A stretch of DNA of 64,000 nt from Shinella zoogloeoides (GCF_030733845.1 NZ_CP132311.1:871501-935500), one strand, 5' to 3'; counted from the first letter of the stretch, positions 33,962 through 43,910 are shown. The notes: a model not told the origin generated them from the letters alone. Translations and numbers: made by a program.

Positions 33962-35503
33962 ATGGCCGCTACGCCCGCCGATCTCTCCGCAGCCCTCGTC
34001 ATGACGCCCGTCGCCCCCGCCGACTGGCTGGTCGTGCTGCCGCCCGCCTGGTGCCTCACGGCCGGCGCGCTGCTGCTCATGCTGCGCAAGTCGCTGCATC
34101 TGCAGGGCTGGCTTGCCGTGCCGGCGCTTGCCGTGCTGGTGGTGCTCGACGCGCTGCTGCTGGCCCATGTCGCCGCGAACGGCCCCGTCACCATGGTCAT
34201 GGGCCGCTGGCTGCCGCCCTTCGGCATCGCGTTCACGGCGGACCTGACGGGCGTGCTCTTCGCGCTTGCCGGCGCGGTCGTGGCGCTGGCCGGCGCCGTG
34301 CACGCGCTCACCGATATCGACGGCGGCGGACGGCGCTACGGCTTCTACCCGTTCCTCCTGCTGCTGATGGCCGGCGTCTCCGGCGCGTTCCTGACGGGCG
34401 ACATCTTCAACCTCTATGTCTGGTTCGAGGTACTGCTGATCTCGTCCTTCGGCCTGATCACGCTCGGCTCCGAGCCCCGGCAGATCGACGGGGCGATCAA
34501 ATACGCCTTCCTGAACCTCGTCGCGACGACGCTGTTCCTCATCACGACGGGCTATCTCTACGGCATCTTCGGCACGCTCAACATGGCCGACATCGCCGAG
34601 AAGGCCGCCGCCGGGCGGGCCGACCTGCCGCTGATGACGCTGGCGACGCTCTATCTGCTGGCCTTCGGCATGAAGGCGGCGGCCTTCCCGGTGAACTTCT
34701 GGCTGCCGGCTTCCTACCACACGCCGCGCATCGTCGTGTCGGCGCTCTTTGCCGGCCTGCTCACCAAGGTCGGCATCTACGCGCTGCTGCGCACGCTGAT
34801 CATGCTCTTCCCCATCGAGCGCGAGGAGCTGAGCTTCGTCATCGCGCTCGCCGGCGCGGCGACCATGATCCTCGGCGCGCTCGGGGCGATCGCCCAGAGC
34901 GACCTGCGCCGGCTGCTCGGCTATGTCGTCATTTCCGGCATCGGCGTCATGCTGGCCGGCCTGTCGCTCGGCAGTCCCGGCGGCGTCGGCGGAGCGATCT
35001 TCTACGCGCTGCATTCCATGGTGGTCATGACGGCGCTCTACATGGCGGTGGGGCTGGCCGGACGGCTCGCCGGCTCGTTCGACCTCAACCGGCTCGGCGG
35101 CCTCTATACGCGCTCGGCGCTGTTTTCCGCCCTGTCGCTCGTGCTGTTCTTCGCCGCCTCCGGCCTGCCGCCGTTCTCCGGCTTCTGGCCCAAGGTCATG
35201 GTGGCCAAGGCCGCGATGGACATCGGCGCCTGGTGGCTGGTGGCGACGGTGTTCCTCACCGGCTTCCTCACCACCATCGCGCTCGGCCGCGTCTTCCTGC
35301 TGGCCTACTGGCGGCCGGCAGGCGCGGCGCTGCCGGGCGAAACCGTTCCGGCAAGCGCGCTGCTGCCGCTCGCGGCCCTGACGGCGCTGGCGGTGGTCTT
35401 CGGCCTCCTGCCCGATGCGCTGCTGTCGACCGTCCAGCTTGCCGCGCAGGGGCTCGCCGATCCGCGCGCCTACATCGGCTCCGTCTTCCCGGGGGGGAAC
35501 TGA
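33962..35503 (+). CDS. phaD: Mrp/Pha antiporter subunit D (NuoM/N-like)
   Basis: A 513-residue protein with about 14 helices, second antiporter-like subunit. The core motif [22 protein letters not shown] near residue 145 carries the conserved glutamate, and [21 protein letters not shown] near 235 the lysine. I use the ATG at 33962, 17 bases after the phaC stop, because it gives normal family length; the frame is open further upstream inside phaC. Confidence 0.93.
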   Translation: MAATPADLSAALVMTPVAPADWLVVLPPAWCLTAGALLLMLRKSLHLQGWLAVPALAVLVVLDALLLAHVAANGPVTMVMGRWLPPFGIAFTADLTGVLFALAGAVVALAGAVHALTDIDGGGRRYGFYPFLLLLMAGVSGAFLTGDIFNLYVWFEVLLISSFGLITLGSEPRQIDGAIKYAFLNLVATTLFLITTGYLYGIFGTLNMADIAEKAAAGRADLPLMTLATLYLLAFGMKAAAFPVNFWLPASYHTPRIVVSALFAGLLTKVGIYALLRTLIMLFPIEREELSFVIALAGAATMILGALGAIAQSDLRRLLGYVVISGIGVMLAGLSLGSPGGVGGAIFYALHSMVVMTALYMAVGLAGRLAGSFDLNRLGGLYTRSALFSALSLVLFFAASGLPPFSGFWPKVMVAKAAMDIGAWWLVATVFLTGFLTTIALGRVFLLAYWRPAGAALPGETVPASALLPLAALTALAVVFGLLPDALLSTVQLAAQGLADPRAYIGSVFPGGN

Positions 35504-35505
35504 CC

Positions 35506-35979
35506 ATGCGGCCCGCTGCCATCATCGCCGTCTTCGCCCTCGTCTGGCTTGCCGTCTCGGGCAGCTTCACCATTCCCAATCTGCTGCTCGGCATCATCGC
35601 CGGCGCGCTGTCGCTGCTCCTGATCCGCAGCCATATCCAGCCCGACGGACGGCGCATCCGCCCGCTGAAGCTCCTGTCGCTGGTCCTGCTGTTCATCAAG
35701 GAACTGGCGCTGTCGGCCTTCAAGGTCGCGGTGCTGGTGGCGAGCCCGAAAATGGCGCTGAAGCCCGGCATCTTCGCCTTCCCGCTGACGGTGGACCGGG
35801 ATTTCGAGATCACGCTGCTCGCCAACCTCATCACGCTGACGCCGGGCACGCTCTCCGTCGACGTCTCCGAGGACCGGACGGTGCTCTACGTGCACGCGCT
35901 CGACTGCTCCGATCCGGTCGGCATCCGCCGCGACATCGCCGGCGGCTTCGAGAAGAAGATCCTGGAGGCCTTTCGCTGA
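35506..35979 (+). CDS. phaE: Mrp/Pha antiporter subunit E
   Basis: A 157-residue protein. Two or three N-terminal helices are followed by the conserved [28 protein letters not shown] block (about residues 105-132) typical of MrpE. Two bases separate it from phaD; its stop overlaps the phaF start. Confidence 0.93.
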   Translation: MRPAAIIAVFALVWLAVSGSFTIPNLLLGIIAGALSLLLIRSHIQPDGRRIRPLKLLSLVLLFIKELALSAFKVAVLVASPKMALKPGIFAFPLTVDRDFEITLLANLITLTPGTLSVDVSEDRTVLYVHALDCSDPVGIRRDIAGGFEKKILEAFR

Positions 35980-36335
35980 TGGGCGCTGAAACCGTCATTT
36001 CCGCCGCCGTGACGATCGCGCTCTTCCTGATGTGCGCCGCCTTCTTCCTGACGGCCTGGCGCGTCGTCAAGGGGCCGACGCTGCCGGACCGCATCGTGGC
36101 GCTCGACATGCTGGTGGCCATCGCCATCGGCTTCATCGCCGTCATCGCGATCAGGACCGGCTTCAACCTCTATATCGACATCGCCATCGCGCTCGGCCTC
36201 GTCGGCTTCCTTGCAACCGTGGCGTTCGCGCGCTTCGTGATGCGCCAGGGCATGGAGCCGGAAGCGGAAGAGGAAACGGGCCCCCCGCCGCCGCCCCGCG
36301 GCCGGCAGGGCAGGAAGGGAAGGGCACGCCGATGA
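35979..36335 (+). CDS. phaF: Mrp/Pha antiporter subunit F
   Basis: A 118-residue protein with three helices; the MrpF motif [14 protein letters not shown] lies near residue 32. The C-terminus is extended by an acidic then proline/arginine-rich tail ([18 protein letters not shown]), longer than usual in this family. It overlaps phaG by four bases. Confidence 0.92.
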   Translation: MGAETVISAAVTIALFLMCAAFFLTAWRVVKGPTLPDRIVALDMLVAIAIGFIAVIAIRTGFNLYIDIAIALGLVGFLATVAFARFVMRQGMEPEAEEETGPPPPPRGRQGRKGRARR

Positions 36336-36688
36336 TGGATCTCGCTCTTGCGCTCGTCGTCGGCGCCATGCTGGTGGCAGGCGGCGTCTTCACCTTCCTC
36401 GCGGCGCTCGGCATCGTGCGCCTGCCGGATGTCTATACCCGCATGCATGCGGCCTCCAAGGCCGGCACGGTGGGCTCGGGCCTCATGCTCTTTGCCGCCG
36501 GCATCCATGCTGAGGACCCTGCGATCCTCACGCGGGCGCTGGCCGGCTTCGTCTTCTTCGTGCTGACCGCGCCGGTCGCCGCCCATCTGGTGGCGAAGGC
36601 CGCGCATGGCGCCGGCTATCGCCTGACGCGCCTCACCGTCATCGACGACATGCGCGCCGCACGCGAACGCAACGCCAAGAAGCGTTGA
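36332..36688 (+). CDS. phaG: Mrp/Pha antiporter subunit G
   Basis: A 118-residue protein with three helices; the MrpG motif [21 protein letters not shown] lies near residue 28. Last gene of the operon. The start is the first of two adjacent ATG codons, overlapping the end of phaF. Confidence 0.93.
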   Translation: MMDLALALVVGAMLVAGGVFTFLAALGIVRLPDVYTRMHAASKAGTVGSGLMLFAAGIHAEDPAILTRALAGFVFFVLTAPVAAHLVAKAAHGAGYRLTRLTVIDDMRAARERNAKKR

Positions 36689-37114
36689 CATTCCGTTGAA
36701 ATTCCTACCCCTAAATTTTATAGTATCGGTTGAATTTCGGCCGGTAGATCAGCTTCTTTGAAAATGGAAGTTTGTATTCTTAAAATAATACTGGACATGG
36801 TTAGACGGAATGATATTTCAAGGTGAAGTAAAGCATTCGCGTTGATTTAGCTTGCGTGTGGTTTTCCTGTTTAAGTTGAGTTGGTGCCATAATCGTGCCT
36901 TCGCGGTATATATAATGGCCAAGAGATTCGGTGAAAGCAGCAGCCGCCTTGGTGAAAAGTTATATTAGAGAACAATGCCGTCGAACCGACGGGCATCGCG
37001 CTCCAGAGCATTTTCGCGCCGCGCAATCAGCTTGAGCAAGGCTTTACCTGAAGTTTAATCGCCAGGTCGATGGGTGGGGCCATCGACCGCTGTATTGTCC
37101 GACAGGAGAAAGAA
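36689..37114. promoter_or_regulatory. AT-rich upstream region of mucR
   Basis: A 426-base region with no convincing gene and much more A+T than its surroundings, including runs such as CCTAAATTTTATAGTATCGG and TATATATAATGG. MucR/Ros proteins bind AT-rich sites with T-A steps and repress their own promoters, so this probably holds the mucR promoter and operators. No exact site can be fixed. AGGAGAAAG just before 37115 is the ribosome site. Confidence 0.5.
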
Positions 37115-37549
37115 ATGACCGAAACAACCCTTGGCGCCGGCTCCAACCTGCTCGTCGAACTGACTGCCGATATCGTCGCCGCCTATGTCGGCAATCATGT
37201 CGTGCCGGTTTCCGAGCTGCCGGGCCTGATCGCCGACGTGCATGCAGCGCTGAACAACACGACGCAGCCGGCCGCCGCCGTCGAGGCGCCCGTCGTCGCG
37301 GAAAAGCCGAAGCCGCCGGTGCCGGTGAAGAAGTCGGTGCAGAACGACTACATCATTTGTCTCGAAGACGGCCAGAAGTTCAAGTCGCTGAAGCGCCACC
37401 TGATGACCCACTACGGCATGACCCCGGAAGAGTACCGCGAGAAGTGGGACCTGCCGGCCGATTACCCGATGGTCGCTCCGGCCTATGCCGAAGCCCGCTC
37501 GCGCCTCGCCAAGGAAATGGGCCTAGGCCAGCGCCGCAAGGGCAAGTAA
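37115..37549 (+). CDS. mucR: MucR/Ros-family zinc-finger regulator
   Basis: A 144-residue regulator. The C-terminal Ros-type zinc finger is [21 protein letters not shown] (Cys, Asp at the usual second ligand, two His), followed by the typical [28 protein letters not shown]. The N-terminal 60 residues form the oligomerisation part. MucR acts as a nucleoid-like repressor controlling exopolysaccharide, motility and infection genes in rhizobia and brucellae. Strong AGGAG site before the ATG. Confidence 0.93.
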   Translation: MTETTLGAGSNLLVELTADIVAAYVGNHVVPVSELPGLIADVHAALNNTTQPAAAVEAPVVAEKPKPPVPVKKSVQNDYIICLEDGQKFKSLKRHLMTHYGMTPEEYREKWDLPADYPMVAPAYAEARSRLAKEMGLGQRRKGK

Positions 37550-37573
37550 GCACCGCATTCGCCGCCAGATCGG

Positions 37574-37604
37574 AAGGCCGGAGCCGCAAGGTTCCGGCCT
37601 TTTT
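37574..37604 (+). terminator. Rho-independent terminator of mucR
   Basis: AAGGCCGGA and TTCCGGCCTT pair across a short loop and are followed by TTTTT. Confidence 0.85.
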
Positions 37605-37777
37605 GCGTTGCGGGCGGGGAATGATTGGTTCTGGAATGAGGAAAAAAAGCCTAGAACGGGGATATCTGTCGGAAATTTGTTAAAAAATTCAAGGAAAAGT
37701 TGTGGCTGGGCGCTTCATTCATCCCCACTTGTCCTCTAGGGTGTATGAATAAATTCCTATAAACGGAGTGGCCAGTC

Positions 37778-38248
37778 ATGCACCAGTTCATCGTCCCCCA
37801 CCGGCGGTCTTTCCCTCGGCTCGTCCCAGGCGCCGATCCGGCGCCCGAGACCAAGAGCGGCGCGCCGGGCGAGGGGCCGCCGCCGGTGCGCCGGACGATG
37901 GACATGCCGGAGGCGCCCAACGTGCCGCCCTCGATCGCCTGCCGCATCGTGCGCCAGCTCACGCTGGAGATGATGGCGATGGCCAGTGACCGGCCGCTCT
38001 GGCGCCGCGACGGCCGCCGTTCCACCTGCCATGTGCGCCAGATCGCCATGTATGTCTCCCATGTCGTGCTGGGCCTGTCGCTGTCGGATATCGGCGCGGC
38101 CTTCGGGCGCGACCGCACCACCGTCAGCCATGCCTGCAACGTGGTGGAGGACCGCCGCGACGACGCCTCCTTCGACGCCTTCGTCTCGACCATCGAGCGC
38201 GTCGTGCTGTCCGTCTTCGGTCCGGCGGGGATCGGCAGCCATGAGTGA
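37778..38248 (+). CDS. DnaA domain IV-like helix-turn-helix protein
   Basis: A 156-residue protein. Its C-terminal half resembles the DNA-binding domain IV of DnaA: RQIAMYVSHVVLGLSLSDIGAAFGRDRTTVSHACNVVED (about residues 87-125), including the DxTTVxHA box-binding signature. There is no ATPase domain. The N-terminal 45 residues are Pro/Arg-rich and look disordered. It may bind DnaA-box-like sites or act as a regulator. It overlaps the DUF6456 gene by eight bases, so the two are co-translated. Function unknown. Confidence 0.8.
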   Translation: MHQFIVPHRRSFPRLVPGADPAPETKSGAPGEGPPPVRRTMDMPEAPNVPPSIACRIVRQLTLEMMAMASDRPLWRRDGRRSTCHVRQIAMYVSHVVLGLSLSDIGAAFGRDRTTVSHACNVVEDRRDDASFDAFVSTIERVVLSVFGPAGIGSHE

Positions 38249-39047
38249 GAGCGTGGACAAGAAGAAGGATGGCGAACTGGCAAAGCTCCTGCGTTTCCTG
38301 CTGGCAAGCGGGGAGGCGTCCCTTGCCGGCGATGACGAGCTGAGCGCGCGGGACGGGCGGGTGCAGTCGCTGTCCCCGGCGGTGTTGGCGGAGGCCGTGC
38401 GTCTCGGCCTGGTTTGCCGCAGGGGCGACCGGCTCGCCGCGACCGCCGAGGCGCGCGCATATCTGAAGCGCCGGCTTTGCGCGGCGGAAACGACCTTCGC
38501 CGACCAGCACCGGGATCTCGCCGCGGTGACGATCCTGCGCGACGGGGCGAGGGAGACGGTCGTTTCCAACCGGCTGGAATCGCCGCTGGCGGGCCTTGCG
38601 CGGCTGAAGGAGAAGACGGGCGAGCGCTACCTGCCCGAGAGCGCTATTGCGGCCGGCGATCGGCTGCATGCGGATTTCACCCGCGGCGGTCTCCAGCCGC
38701 GCATGACCATGTCCTTCGAGCCGCGCATCGCCGGCCGCCAGAAGGGGGAGGCGGGCGCGGCGCGCGAACTCACCGACACGGCGCTTGCCGCGCGGCTGCG
38801 CGTCGCCCGCGCCGTCGAGGCGATCGGCCCGGAACTATCCGGCGTCGCGCTCGACGTCTGCTGCTTCATGAAGGGGCTGGAGACGGTGGAGCGCGAACGG
38901 CAATGGCCGGCGCGCTCGGCAAAGCTCATGCTGCGCGCCGCACTGATGGCGCTCGCCCGCCACTACGCCCCGCCCGCCCGCCCTTCGCGCTCGTCGCACG
39001 CCTGGGGCGCGGAGGGGTATCGGCCGGAATTGGGTGCTTCGCGCTGA
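38241..39047 (+). CDS. DUF6456-like protein
   Basis: A 268-residue protein. The N-terminal part resembles a winged-helix region (LSPAVLAEAVRLGLVCRRGDRLAATAEARAYLKRR), and the C-terminal half (about 120-265) matches my memory of DUF6456: NRLESPLAGLARLKEK, GDRLHADFTRGGLQPRMTMSF, and GVALDVCCFMKGLETVERERQWP. Role unknown. Translational overlap with the DnaA-domain protein suggests that they act together. Confidence 0.75.
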   Translation: MSESVDKKKDGELAKLLRFLLASGEASLAGDDELSARDGRVQSLSPAVLAEAVRLGLVCRRGDRLAATAEARAYLKRRLCAAETTFADQHRDLAAVTILRDGARETVVSNRLESPLAGLARLKEKTGERYLPESAIAAGDRLHADFTRGGLQPRMTMSFEPRIAGRQKGEAGAARELTDTALAARLRVARAVEAIGPELSGVALDVCCFMKGLETVERERQWPARSAKLMLRAALMALARHYAPPARPSRSSHAWGAEGYRPELGASR

Positions 39048-39078
39048 AGAATGACGACAGCGCAAGTGGCTCGAAAAG

Positions 39079-39212
39079 CCCTCTCTGCCTGCCGGCATCT
39101 CCCCCACAAGGGGGGAGAAAGGCTGGCAGCCTGCTCTTCATTTCTCTTTTTACGCCGAGCGTGCCGCGCGTTAAGTCCCTCCCCCTTGTGGGGAGGGATT
39201 TAGGGAGGGGTC
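39079..39212. repeat. RIME-like palindromic repeat, type B
   Basis: Nearly the same centre (TTTACGCCGAGCGTGCCGCG) as the copy at 43746, which runs in the opposite direction. Confidence 0.92.
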
Positions 39213-39247
39213 TTCCGGTTAACGAAAGTACTTCAGAAAAAACCCGC

Positions 39248-39667
39248 TCAGGCCGCGACCTTCACCGCCGCCTCTTCGCGGATGCGCTTGACCATCGAGC
39301 GCAGGCCGTTGGCGCGCTGGGAGGAGAGGTGCTCGACGAGGCCGATCTCGTTGAACGTGTCGATGGCGTCGAGGCCGGCGATCTCGGAGGCGCGCTTGCC
39401 GGAATAGATGGCGAGCACGATGGCGACGAGGCCGCGCACGATATGGGCGTCGGAATCGCCCTCGAAGGTCATCACCGGATCGCCGCCCTCGCCGGTGCGG
39501 CTGACGAGCCAGACCTGGCTGGCGCAGCCCTGCACCTTGTTTTGCGCGGTGCGCGCGCTCTCCGGCAGGTCCGGCAGCGCCTTGCCGAGCTCGATGACAT
39601 AGCGGTAGCGGTCCTCCCACTCGTCGAGGAAAGCGAAGTCGTCGATGATCTGCTGAAGCGTGGCCAT
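39248..39667 (-). CDS. sufE: SufE-family sulfur acceptor
   Basis: A 139-residue protein. The active cysteine is in NKVQGCASQVWLV (about residue 47), the SufE hallmark, and the C-terminal HLSSQRANGLRSMVKRIR is also typical. SufE takes persulfide from SufS for iron-sulfur cluster assembly. No suf genes are adjacent. Start at 39667 (MATLQQIIDDF) chosen for family length; an in-frame ATG at 39688 is possible. Confidence 0.9.
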   Translation of the reverse strand: MATLQQIIDDFAFLDEWEDRYRYVIELGKALPDLPESARTAQNKVQGCASQVWLVSRTGEGGDPVMTFEGDSDAHIVRGLVAIVLAIYSGKRASEIAGLDAIDTFNEIGLVEHLSSQRANGLRSMVKRIREEAAVKVAA

Positions 39668-39741
39668 GGGATTTCCGTGTGCGGACATTTGTCTTCATAT
39701 AGGGGAGCGCGCCCCGGATTTGAACCGGAATCCGTCCGGAC

Positions 39742-39777
39742 AAAAAGAAACGCCGTATGGATAAGGTCCATACGGCG
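39742..39777 (-). terminator. Rho-independent terminator of the DUF5330 gene
   Basis: On the minus strand a perfect ten-base stem (CGCCGTATGG/CCATACGGCG) is followed by TTTCTTTTT, about 50 bases after the DUF5330 stop. Confidence 0.85.
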
Positions 39778-39829
39778 GTTGCAGGGCAACGAGTGAGGCA
39801 GGCAGAAACTTTAAGGCAGTATCGGGGGC

Positions 39830-40255
39830 TCAGCCCTTGTGGGCGGGGCGGCGGGTCGGAATGGCGACGGTGCCGGTGATGACCTCGTCGTCGGCATCGA
39901 CTTCGGCGACGGCCGGAAGCGGCTGGCCGAGCGCTTCCTTCTTCTCCGGATCGGCCTTGGCGACATCGGCGCCCTCTTCGGCAAACTGGGTATCGAGGAA
40001 CTGGTAGGCGATGCGGGCGCCCTCGCGGGCCCGGTGGCCGAGGGCGACGAAGGTTTCCGCACCCTTCTCGCAGACGTCAGGCTTCTCCAGGCACATCGCC
40101 GTCACATAGCCGAACGCCTCGCTTGCGGCGCTGAACGTATCGCCGATCTCGACGGTCGGGCCCCTTTCCAGCTTCGCGGAGGATTCCGCGTCCAGGAAGG
40201 GGAGCAGCACGAGAACCATCGAGAACCAGAACGTTCCCTTGATCAGAAACCACAT
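39830..40255 (-). CDS. DUF5330-like small membrane protein
   Basis: A 141-residue protein with one N-terminal membrane segment (MWFLIKGTFWFSMVLVLLPF) and a mostly helical body with two cysteines (MCLEKPDVCEKG). This matches the pattern of DUF5330, found in Rhizobiales, function unknown. The Lys/Asp/Glu-rich region after residue 95 looks flexible. Confidence 0.78.
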   Translation of the reverse strand: MWFLIKGTFWFSMVLVLLPFLDAESSAKLERGPTVEIGDTFSAASEAFGYVTAMCLEKPDVCEKGAETFVALGHRAREGARIAYQFLDTQFAEEGADVAKADPEKKEALGQPLPAVAEVDADDEVITGTVAIPTRRPAHKG

Positions 40256-40682
40256 CGCTTGCCATCCTCATTATAGGGCCTCGGCTCTTTGCGGCCTTCG
40301 GCTTGTTTGGTCCTTGGCGAACCGTTGATGCGAGAATAGGGGGCGGAAGGAAATTCCCCTTTGCTGGAATCACTCGGGTTTTGCCCAGTTTTGATTAAAA
40401 TGCGACCTAATCCGCACTTTACCGGCATTTGAGGCAGATTTTAGCGAACCGCGTTAAGGATGAAGGCAGGGCTTGCCGGTGGCAGTGCCCGGAATGCCGG
40501 GAAGGCGGTTTGCGGCACGCTGCCCAAGAAGTTAATATGAACAGAAAAATGCCGCAAAATGAGGCGCTTACGCCCCGTTAACCACGCCGGACGAATGGCC
40601 TTTGGATTGACCCGAAATGGGACTTTTGGGGCTTTTTCGGCCCTTTCCGGCCCCTCCCGTTTATTCTTTCCTTAAGTCGCCG
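40256..40682. other. Intergenic region before the histidine kinase
   Basis: 427 bases with local AT-rich patches (for example TTTTGATTAAAATGCG near 40390) that may hold divergent promoters. No gene is supported, although the kinase frame itself is open from 40617. Confidence 0.4.
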
Positions 40683-42290
40683 ATGCGATTTTGGGCTCAC
40701 AGAAAAGAACATGAACGACAGGGTTTCGCGTTGCGCCAATTGACCACCATCGCTGACAGAATGGCAGCCCGCCTGGGCGCCGTTGCGGGCGTTGCTGGCA
40801 TGGGCGCAGCCGCCGAGCGCCCCTCCGCGTCGCTGCGCGCGACGACGCTGGCGCTGCTCGCCGCCGTGCCCGGCCTGCCGCTCGCCCTTTCCGCCGTCAT
40901 GCCCGCCTCCGCCGCCTTGCCGGCCGGTGTCGCGCTTGCCGGCACCGGTGCGCTGCTTGCCGCCGCCGCGACCTCGGTGCGCCAGCCCAAGCCCCTCCCG
41001 GCGCGGACCTTTGCCGAAGAACTGGCCAACGCCGCGCCGCCCGCGACCTCTCCTTATGATCTCTTCGCGGGCCTCGTGACGCTGCACGATGCGCGCGGCT
41101 TCGTGACCGCCGTGCACGGCCGCGACCGCGCCGACATGCTGACCTGGATGCGCGACCCCGCAGGCCGCGGCTATCTCGACCAGATCCACGTTTCCGACCG
41201 GCTCGGCTTCCTTGCCGCGATCGACCGCCTGCGCCAGGGCGGCGCGCGCGAGACCGTGGACATCCGCATCGACCGTCCGCGCATGGAGGCGGACGCCGAG
41301 CAGTTCGTGCACATGCGCGTGGAGATGACGGCGCTGGCCGGCCCGGACGGCGCGCTTGCCGCGGTCGTCGCCCAGTCGCGTGACATTTCCGACGAGGCGA
41401 AGCTGAGGAACGAGAATGTCCGCAAGGCCGCGGAAGCCGAATCGGCCAACGACGCCAAGACCCGCTTTCTCGCCGCCGTCAGCCACGAGCTGCGCACGCC
41501 GCTGAACGCCATCCTCGGCTTCTCGGATATCCTTTCGGGCGAATATTTCGGCAAGCTGGAGAACGACCGCCAGCGCGAATATGTGGCGCTGATCCACCAG
41601 TCGGGCTCGCACCTCCTGTCGGTGGTCAACACCATGCTTGACGTCTCGAAGATCGAGGCCGGCCGCTACGAGCTGCTGACGGAGCCCTTCATCGTCGCCG
41701 ACAGCGTGCGGGCCTGCGAGCAGATGCTCGGCCTTCAGGCGCGCGACAAGGGCATCAAGCTGACGAGCCGCGTGCCGCGCGCCATCGGCGAGGCGGTGGC
41801 CGACCAGCGGGCGATCCAGCAGATCCTCATCAACCTCGTCGGCAACGCCATCAAGTTCACCGACCGCGGCGGCATCGTCACCATCGATGCGGCGCGCGAG
41901 GGCAAGGACCTGCTGCTTATCGTCAGCGACACCGGCATCGGCATCCCGGCCGACAAGCTGGCGCTGATCGGCCAGCCGTTCATGCAGGTGCAGAACGAAT
42001 ATACCCGCAAGTACGAGGGCACCGGCCTCGGCCTCTCGCTGGTCAAGGGCCTCGTGGCGCTGCACGGCGGCAGCTTCGCCATCCACAGCAAGCCGGGCGA
42101 GGGCACCGTCATCACCATCCGCGTGCCGGCCGACGGTTCCGGCGTTTCAGGTGAGGGCGAGCCCGGCATGGCGCCGTCGTCCACCGTCGATTTCCCGCCG
42201 CGCCTTGCGGTGGACATGGAGACCGTTTACCAGCCGTCGATGGATGGCAAGGACACGCAAGATGAACGCGCACGTCAGAAGACAGCCTGA
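40683..42290 (+). CDS. PAS-containing sensor histidine kinase
   Basis: About 535 residues from the ATG at 40683. Two hydrophobic helices (residues 50-95) anchor it; a PAS-like domain follows (about 125-245). The HisKA box is FLAAVSHELRTPLNAILGFS with His268, and the ATPase boxes NLVGNAIKF, DTGIGIP and GTGLGLSL are complete. The core resembles the PleC/DivJ/PdhS group of alphaproteobacterial cell-cycle kinases, but the target is unknown and no response regulator adjoins. The start is uncertain (40617 also possible). It overlaps the next gene by 29 bases. Confidence 0.85.
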   Translation: MRFWAHRKEHERQGFALRQLTTIADRMAARLGAVAGVAGMGAAAERPSASLRATTLALLAAVPGLPLALSAVMPASAALPAGVALAGTGALLAAAATSVRQPKPLPARTFAEELANAAPPATSPYDLFAGLVTLHDARGFVTAVHGRDRADMLTWMRDPAGRGYLDQIHVSDRLGFLAAIDRLRQGGARETVDIRIDRPRMEADAEQFVHMRVEMTALAGPDGALAAVVAQSRDISDEAKLRNENVRKAAEAESANDAKTRFLAAVSHELRTPLNAILGFSDILSGEYFGKLENDRQREYVALIHQSGSHLLSVVNTMLDVSKIEAGRYELLTEPFIVADSVRACEQMLGLQARDKGIKLTSRVPRAIGEAVADQRAIQQILINLVGNAIKFTDRGGIVTIDAAREGKDLLLIVSDTGIGIPADKLALIGQPFMQVQNEYTRKYEGTGLGLSLVKGLVALHGGSFAIHSKPGEGTVITIRVPADGSGVSGEGEPGMAPSSTVDFPPRLAVDMETVYQPSMDGKDTQDERARQKTA

Positions 42291-42978
42291 GCGGCGGCCC
42301 CAGGGCCAGGCCCGCAAGGGCCGGTCCGGCGCGCGCCCCCAGCCGCAGCGGCGGCCCAACATTGTGATGACGGGGCTTGCCGCGCTCGGCGGGCTGGCGG
42401 CGCGCCATCCAAGCACCGTCGGCGGCACCTGCGCCTTCCTCGTCGTCTTCTCCTTCGTCGCGGCCAATGCGCTCTGGTACCAGCCCGGCGGCCATCCGTC
42501 GCCGTTCCTGAAGATGCGCTCGGCCGACAATTCGCTCGGTTTCAGCGCCACCAAGCCCGAACCGCACGACGTGACGACCTTCGTCATCGAGCGCGAGGAG
42601 GAGGGGCAGGAACTGCCCGAGGTCACCGACGTGACGCCGGCCGACCGGCCCTTCGACGAGGTGGCGAAGGTCATCGAGAGGCAGCCGGCGCAGACGCAGG
42701 CCGAGGCGGAAGCCGACCCGGTCGCCGCCGCGATCATGGAGGCCGAGGCCGATCCCGCCGTCACCTCCGCCGTGGCAAGGCCGGTCCCGAGCGAGCTGGT
42801 GATGAAGATCCAGAAGGGTCTCAGCAACATCGCCTATACCGACATCGCCGTGGACGGGCTGATCGGCGAGAAGACGCGCACCGCGATCCGCCATTTCGAG
42901 AAGCATTACCGCCTGCCGGTGACCGGCGAGCCCAACGAGCTGGTGCTCGCCAAGCTCAAGGATATCGGCGCGCTGTAG
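42262..42978 (+). CDS. Membrane protein with peptidoglycan-binding domain
   Basis: A 238-residue protein: a basic N-terminus (RRQPERRPQGQARKG), one membrane helix (about residues 53-70), a low-complexity acidic linker rich in Glu/Ala, and a C-terminal PG_binding_1 domain (MKIQKGLSNIAYTDIAVDGLIGEKT, then RTAIRHFEKHYRLPVTG). It would span the inner membrane with the domain in the periplasm. Translationally coupled to the histidine kinase, so it may report on envelope state, an inference. Confidence 0.83.
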   Translation: MNAHVRRQPERRPQGQARKGRSGARPQPQRRPNIVMTGLAALGGLAARHPSTVGGTCAFLVVFSFVAANALWYQPGGHPSPFLKMRSADNSLGFSATKPEPHDVTTFVIEREEEGQELPEVTDVTPADRPFDEVAKVIERQPAQTQAEAEADPVAAAIMEAEADPAVTSAVARPVPSELVMKIQKGLSNIAYTDIAVDGLIGEKTRTAIRHFEKHYRLPVTGEPNELVLAKLKDIGAL

Positions 42979-43021
42979 CGCCGGCATTGCCCCGCCACCC
43001 GGCGCCGTGTATGCCGGCCTG

Positions 43022-43393
43022 ATGCGCCTTCGTACCGACATCTTCGTTTCCGCCCTGATGCGCCGCGTCTTCGCGTGCGGCGATTTCGCCGCCGTGGAGG
43101 CGAAGGGCGCGGAAGAGGCGGGGGCGGTGTTCGTGCGGCAGGTCTTTCGCGATGGGACCGAGAGCCTGCATGCACCGGCGCCGCAGAGCTTCTTCGACGA
43201 GGACGACAGCGGCCGGCGGCTGTTCGAGACGCGGCTGGCGCGGGTGGGCGCCGGCGCGGTGGCCGAGGCGATCGCGCGCGAGCGCCGCTTCGACGGCGAT
43301 CTCTGGGTCGTGTCCATCGAGACCGACGATCTCGGCGACCTGATCGAATTTGCCGGCGCAGAGCCTGATGACGACGGGTTCTTCCGGCGTTAG
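43022..43393 (+). CDS. DUF1491-like protein
   Basis: A 123-residue protein beginning MRLRTDIFVSALMRRVFACG, the conserved start of DUF1491, with GAVFVRQVFRDG and a terminal DLGDLIEFAG segment. Family function unknown; it is widespread in Alphaproteobacteria. The first in-frame ATG matching the family is at 43022. Confidence 0.82.
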   Translation: MRLRTDIFVSALMRRVFACGDFAAVEAKGAEEAGAVFVRQVFRDGTESLHAPAPQSFFDEDDSGRRLFETRLARVGAGAVAEAIARERRFDGDLWVVSIETDDLGDLIEFAGAEPDDDGFFRR

Positions 43394-43490
43394 TCCTGCT
43401 GTTCCGGCGGGAACAGCGCGGCGCGCCGCGCCATGGGACAACGGGGCACACAGGCAGCGGCCTGTGGCCAACGCCCTGGAGGAACGCCCC

Positions 43491-43622
43491 ATGTTTATCG
43501 TGCTGCCTGCCCTTGCACTGCTGATTTCGGGAATGTTCGTCGCGACCCTCCTGGCCGCGCTTACGGCCGAGCGCCGCGAGGACGATGCCGTTCGCGTTCC
43601 GGCCCGGCGCCGGGTCCTCTAG
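43491..43622 (+). CDS. Small membrane protein
   Basis: A 43-residue frame with one hydrophobic segment (MFIVLPALALLISGMFVATL) and a charged C-terminus. TGGAGGA lies at a good distance before the ATG, which supports translation. No family recognised. Confidence 0.5.
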   Translation: MFIVLPALALLISGMFVATLLAALTAERREDDAVRVPARRRVL

Positions 43623-43745
43623 ACAAAGCCGGCCCTTCACCCAAAAGGATTAGTGCGGCGCGACAATTCGTGAAACGGGCGGCACTTGTTCCGTAACCGT
43701 TCATGATTGAATTAGTTTTTTCTAATTTTATAGCTTTCGGGAAAA

Positions 43746-43878
43746 CCCCTCCCTAAATCCCTCCCCACAAGGGGGAGGGACTTAACGCGCGGCACGCTCG
43801 GCGTAAAAAGAGAAATGAAGAGCAGGCTGCCAGCCTTTCTCCCCCCCTTGTGGGGGAGATGCCGGCAGGCAGAGAGGG
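43746..43878. repeat. RIME-like palindromic repeat, type B
   Basis: Opposite orientation to the copy at 39079 and nearly identical to it through the centre. Confidence 0.92.
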
Positions 43879-43910
43879 TCTTTCTCCTTCCGCCTGCGGG
43901 TGGCTCCCTT

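Noticed and set aside
37778..38248. A chromosomal dnaA gene
   Set aside because: Only the domain IV-like segment is present; there is no AAA+ ATPase domain, so it is not the initiator.
39701..39735. A tRNA T-arm-like sequence (CCGGTTCAAATCCGG on the minus strand) followed by a GC-rich stretch
   Set aside because: No D-arm, anticodon arm or CCA end can be fitted; the adjoining hairpin is a terminator. It could be a tRNA fragment left by an integration but there is no supporting integrase.
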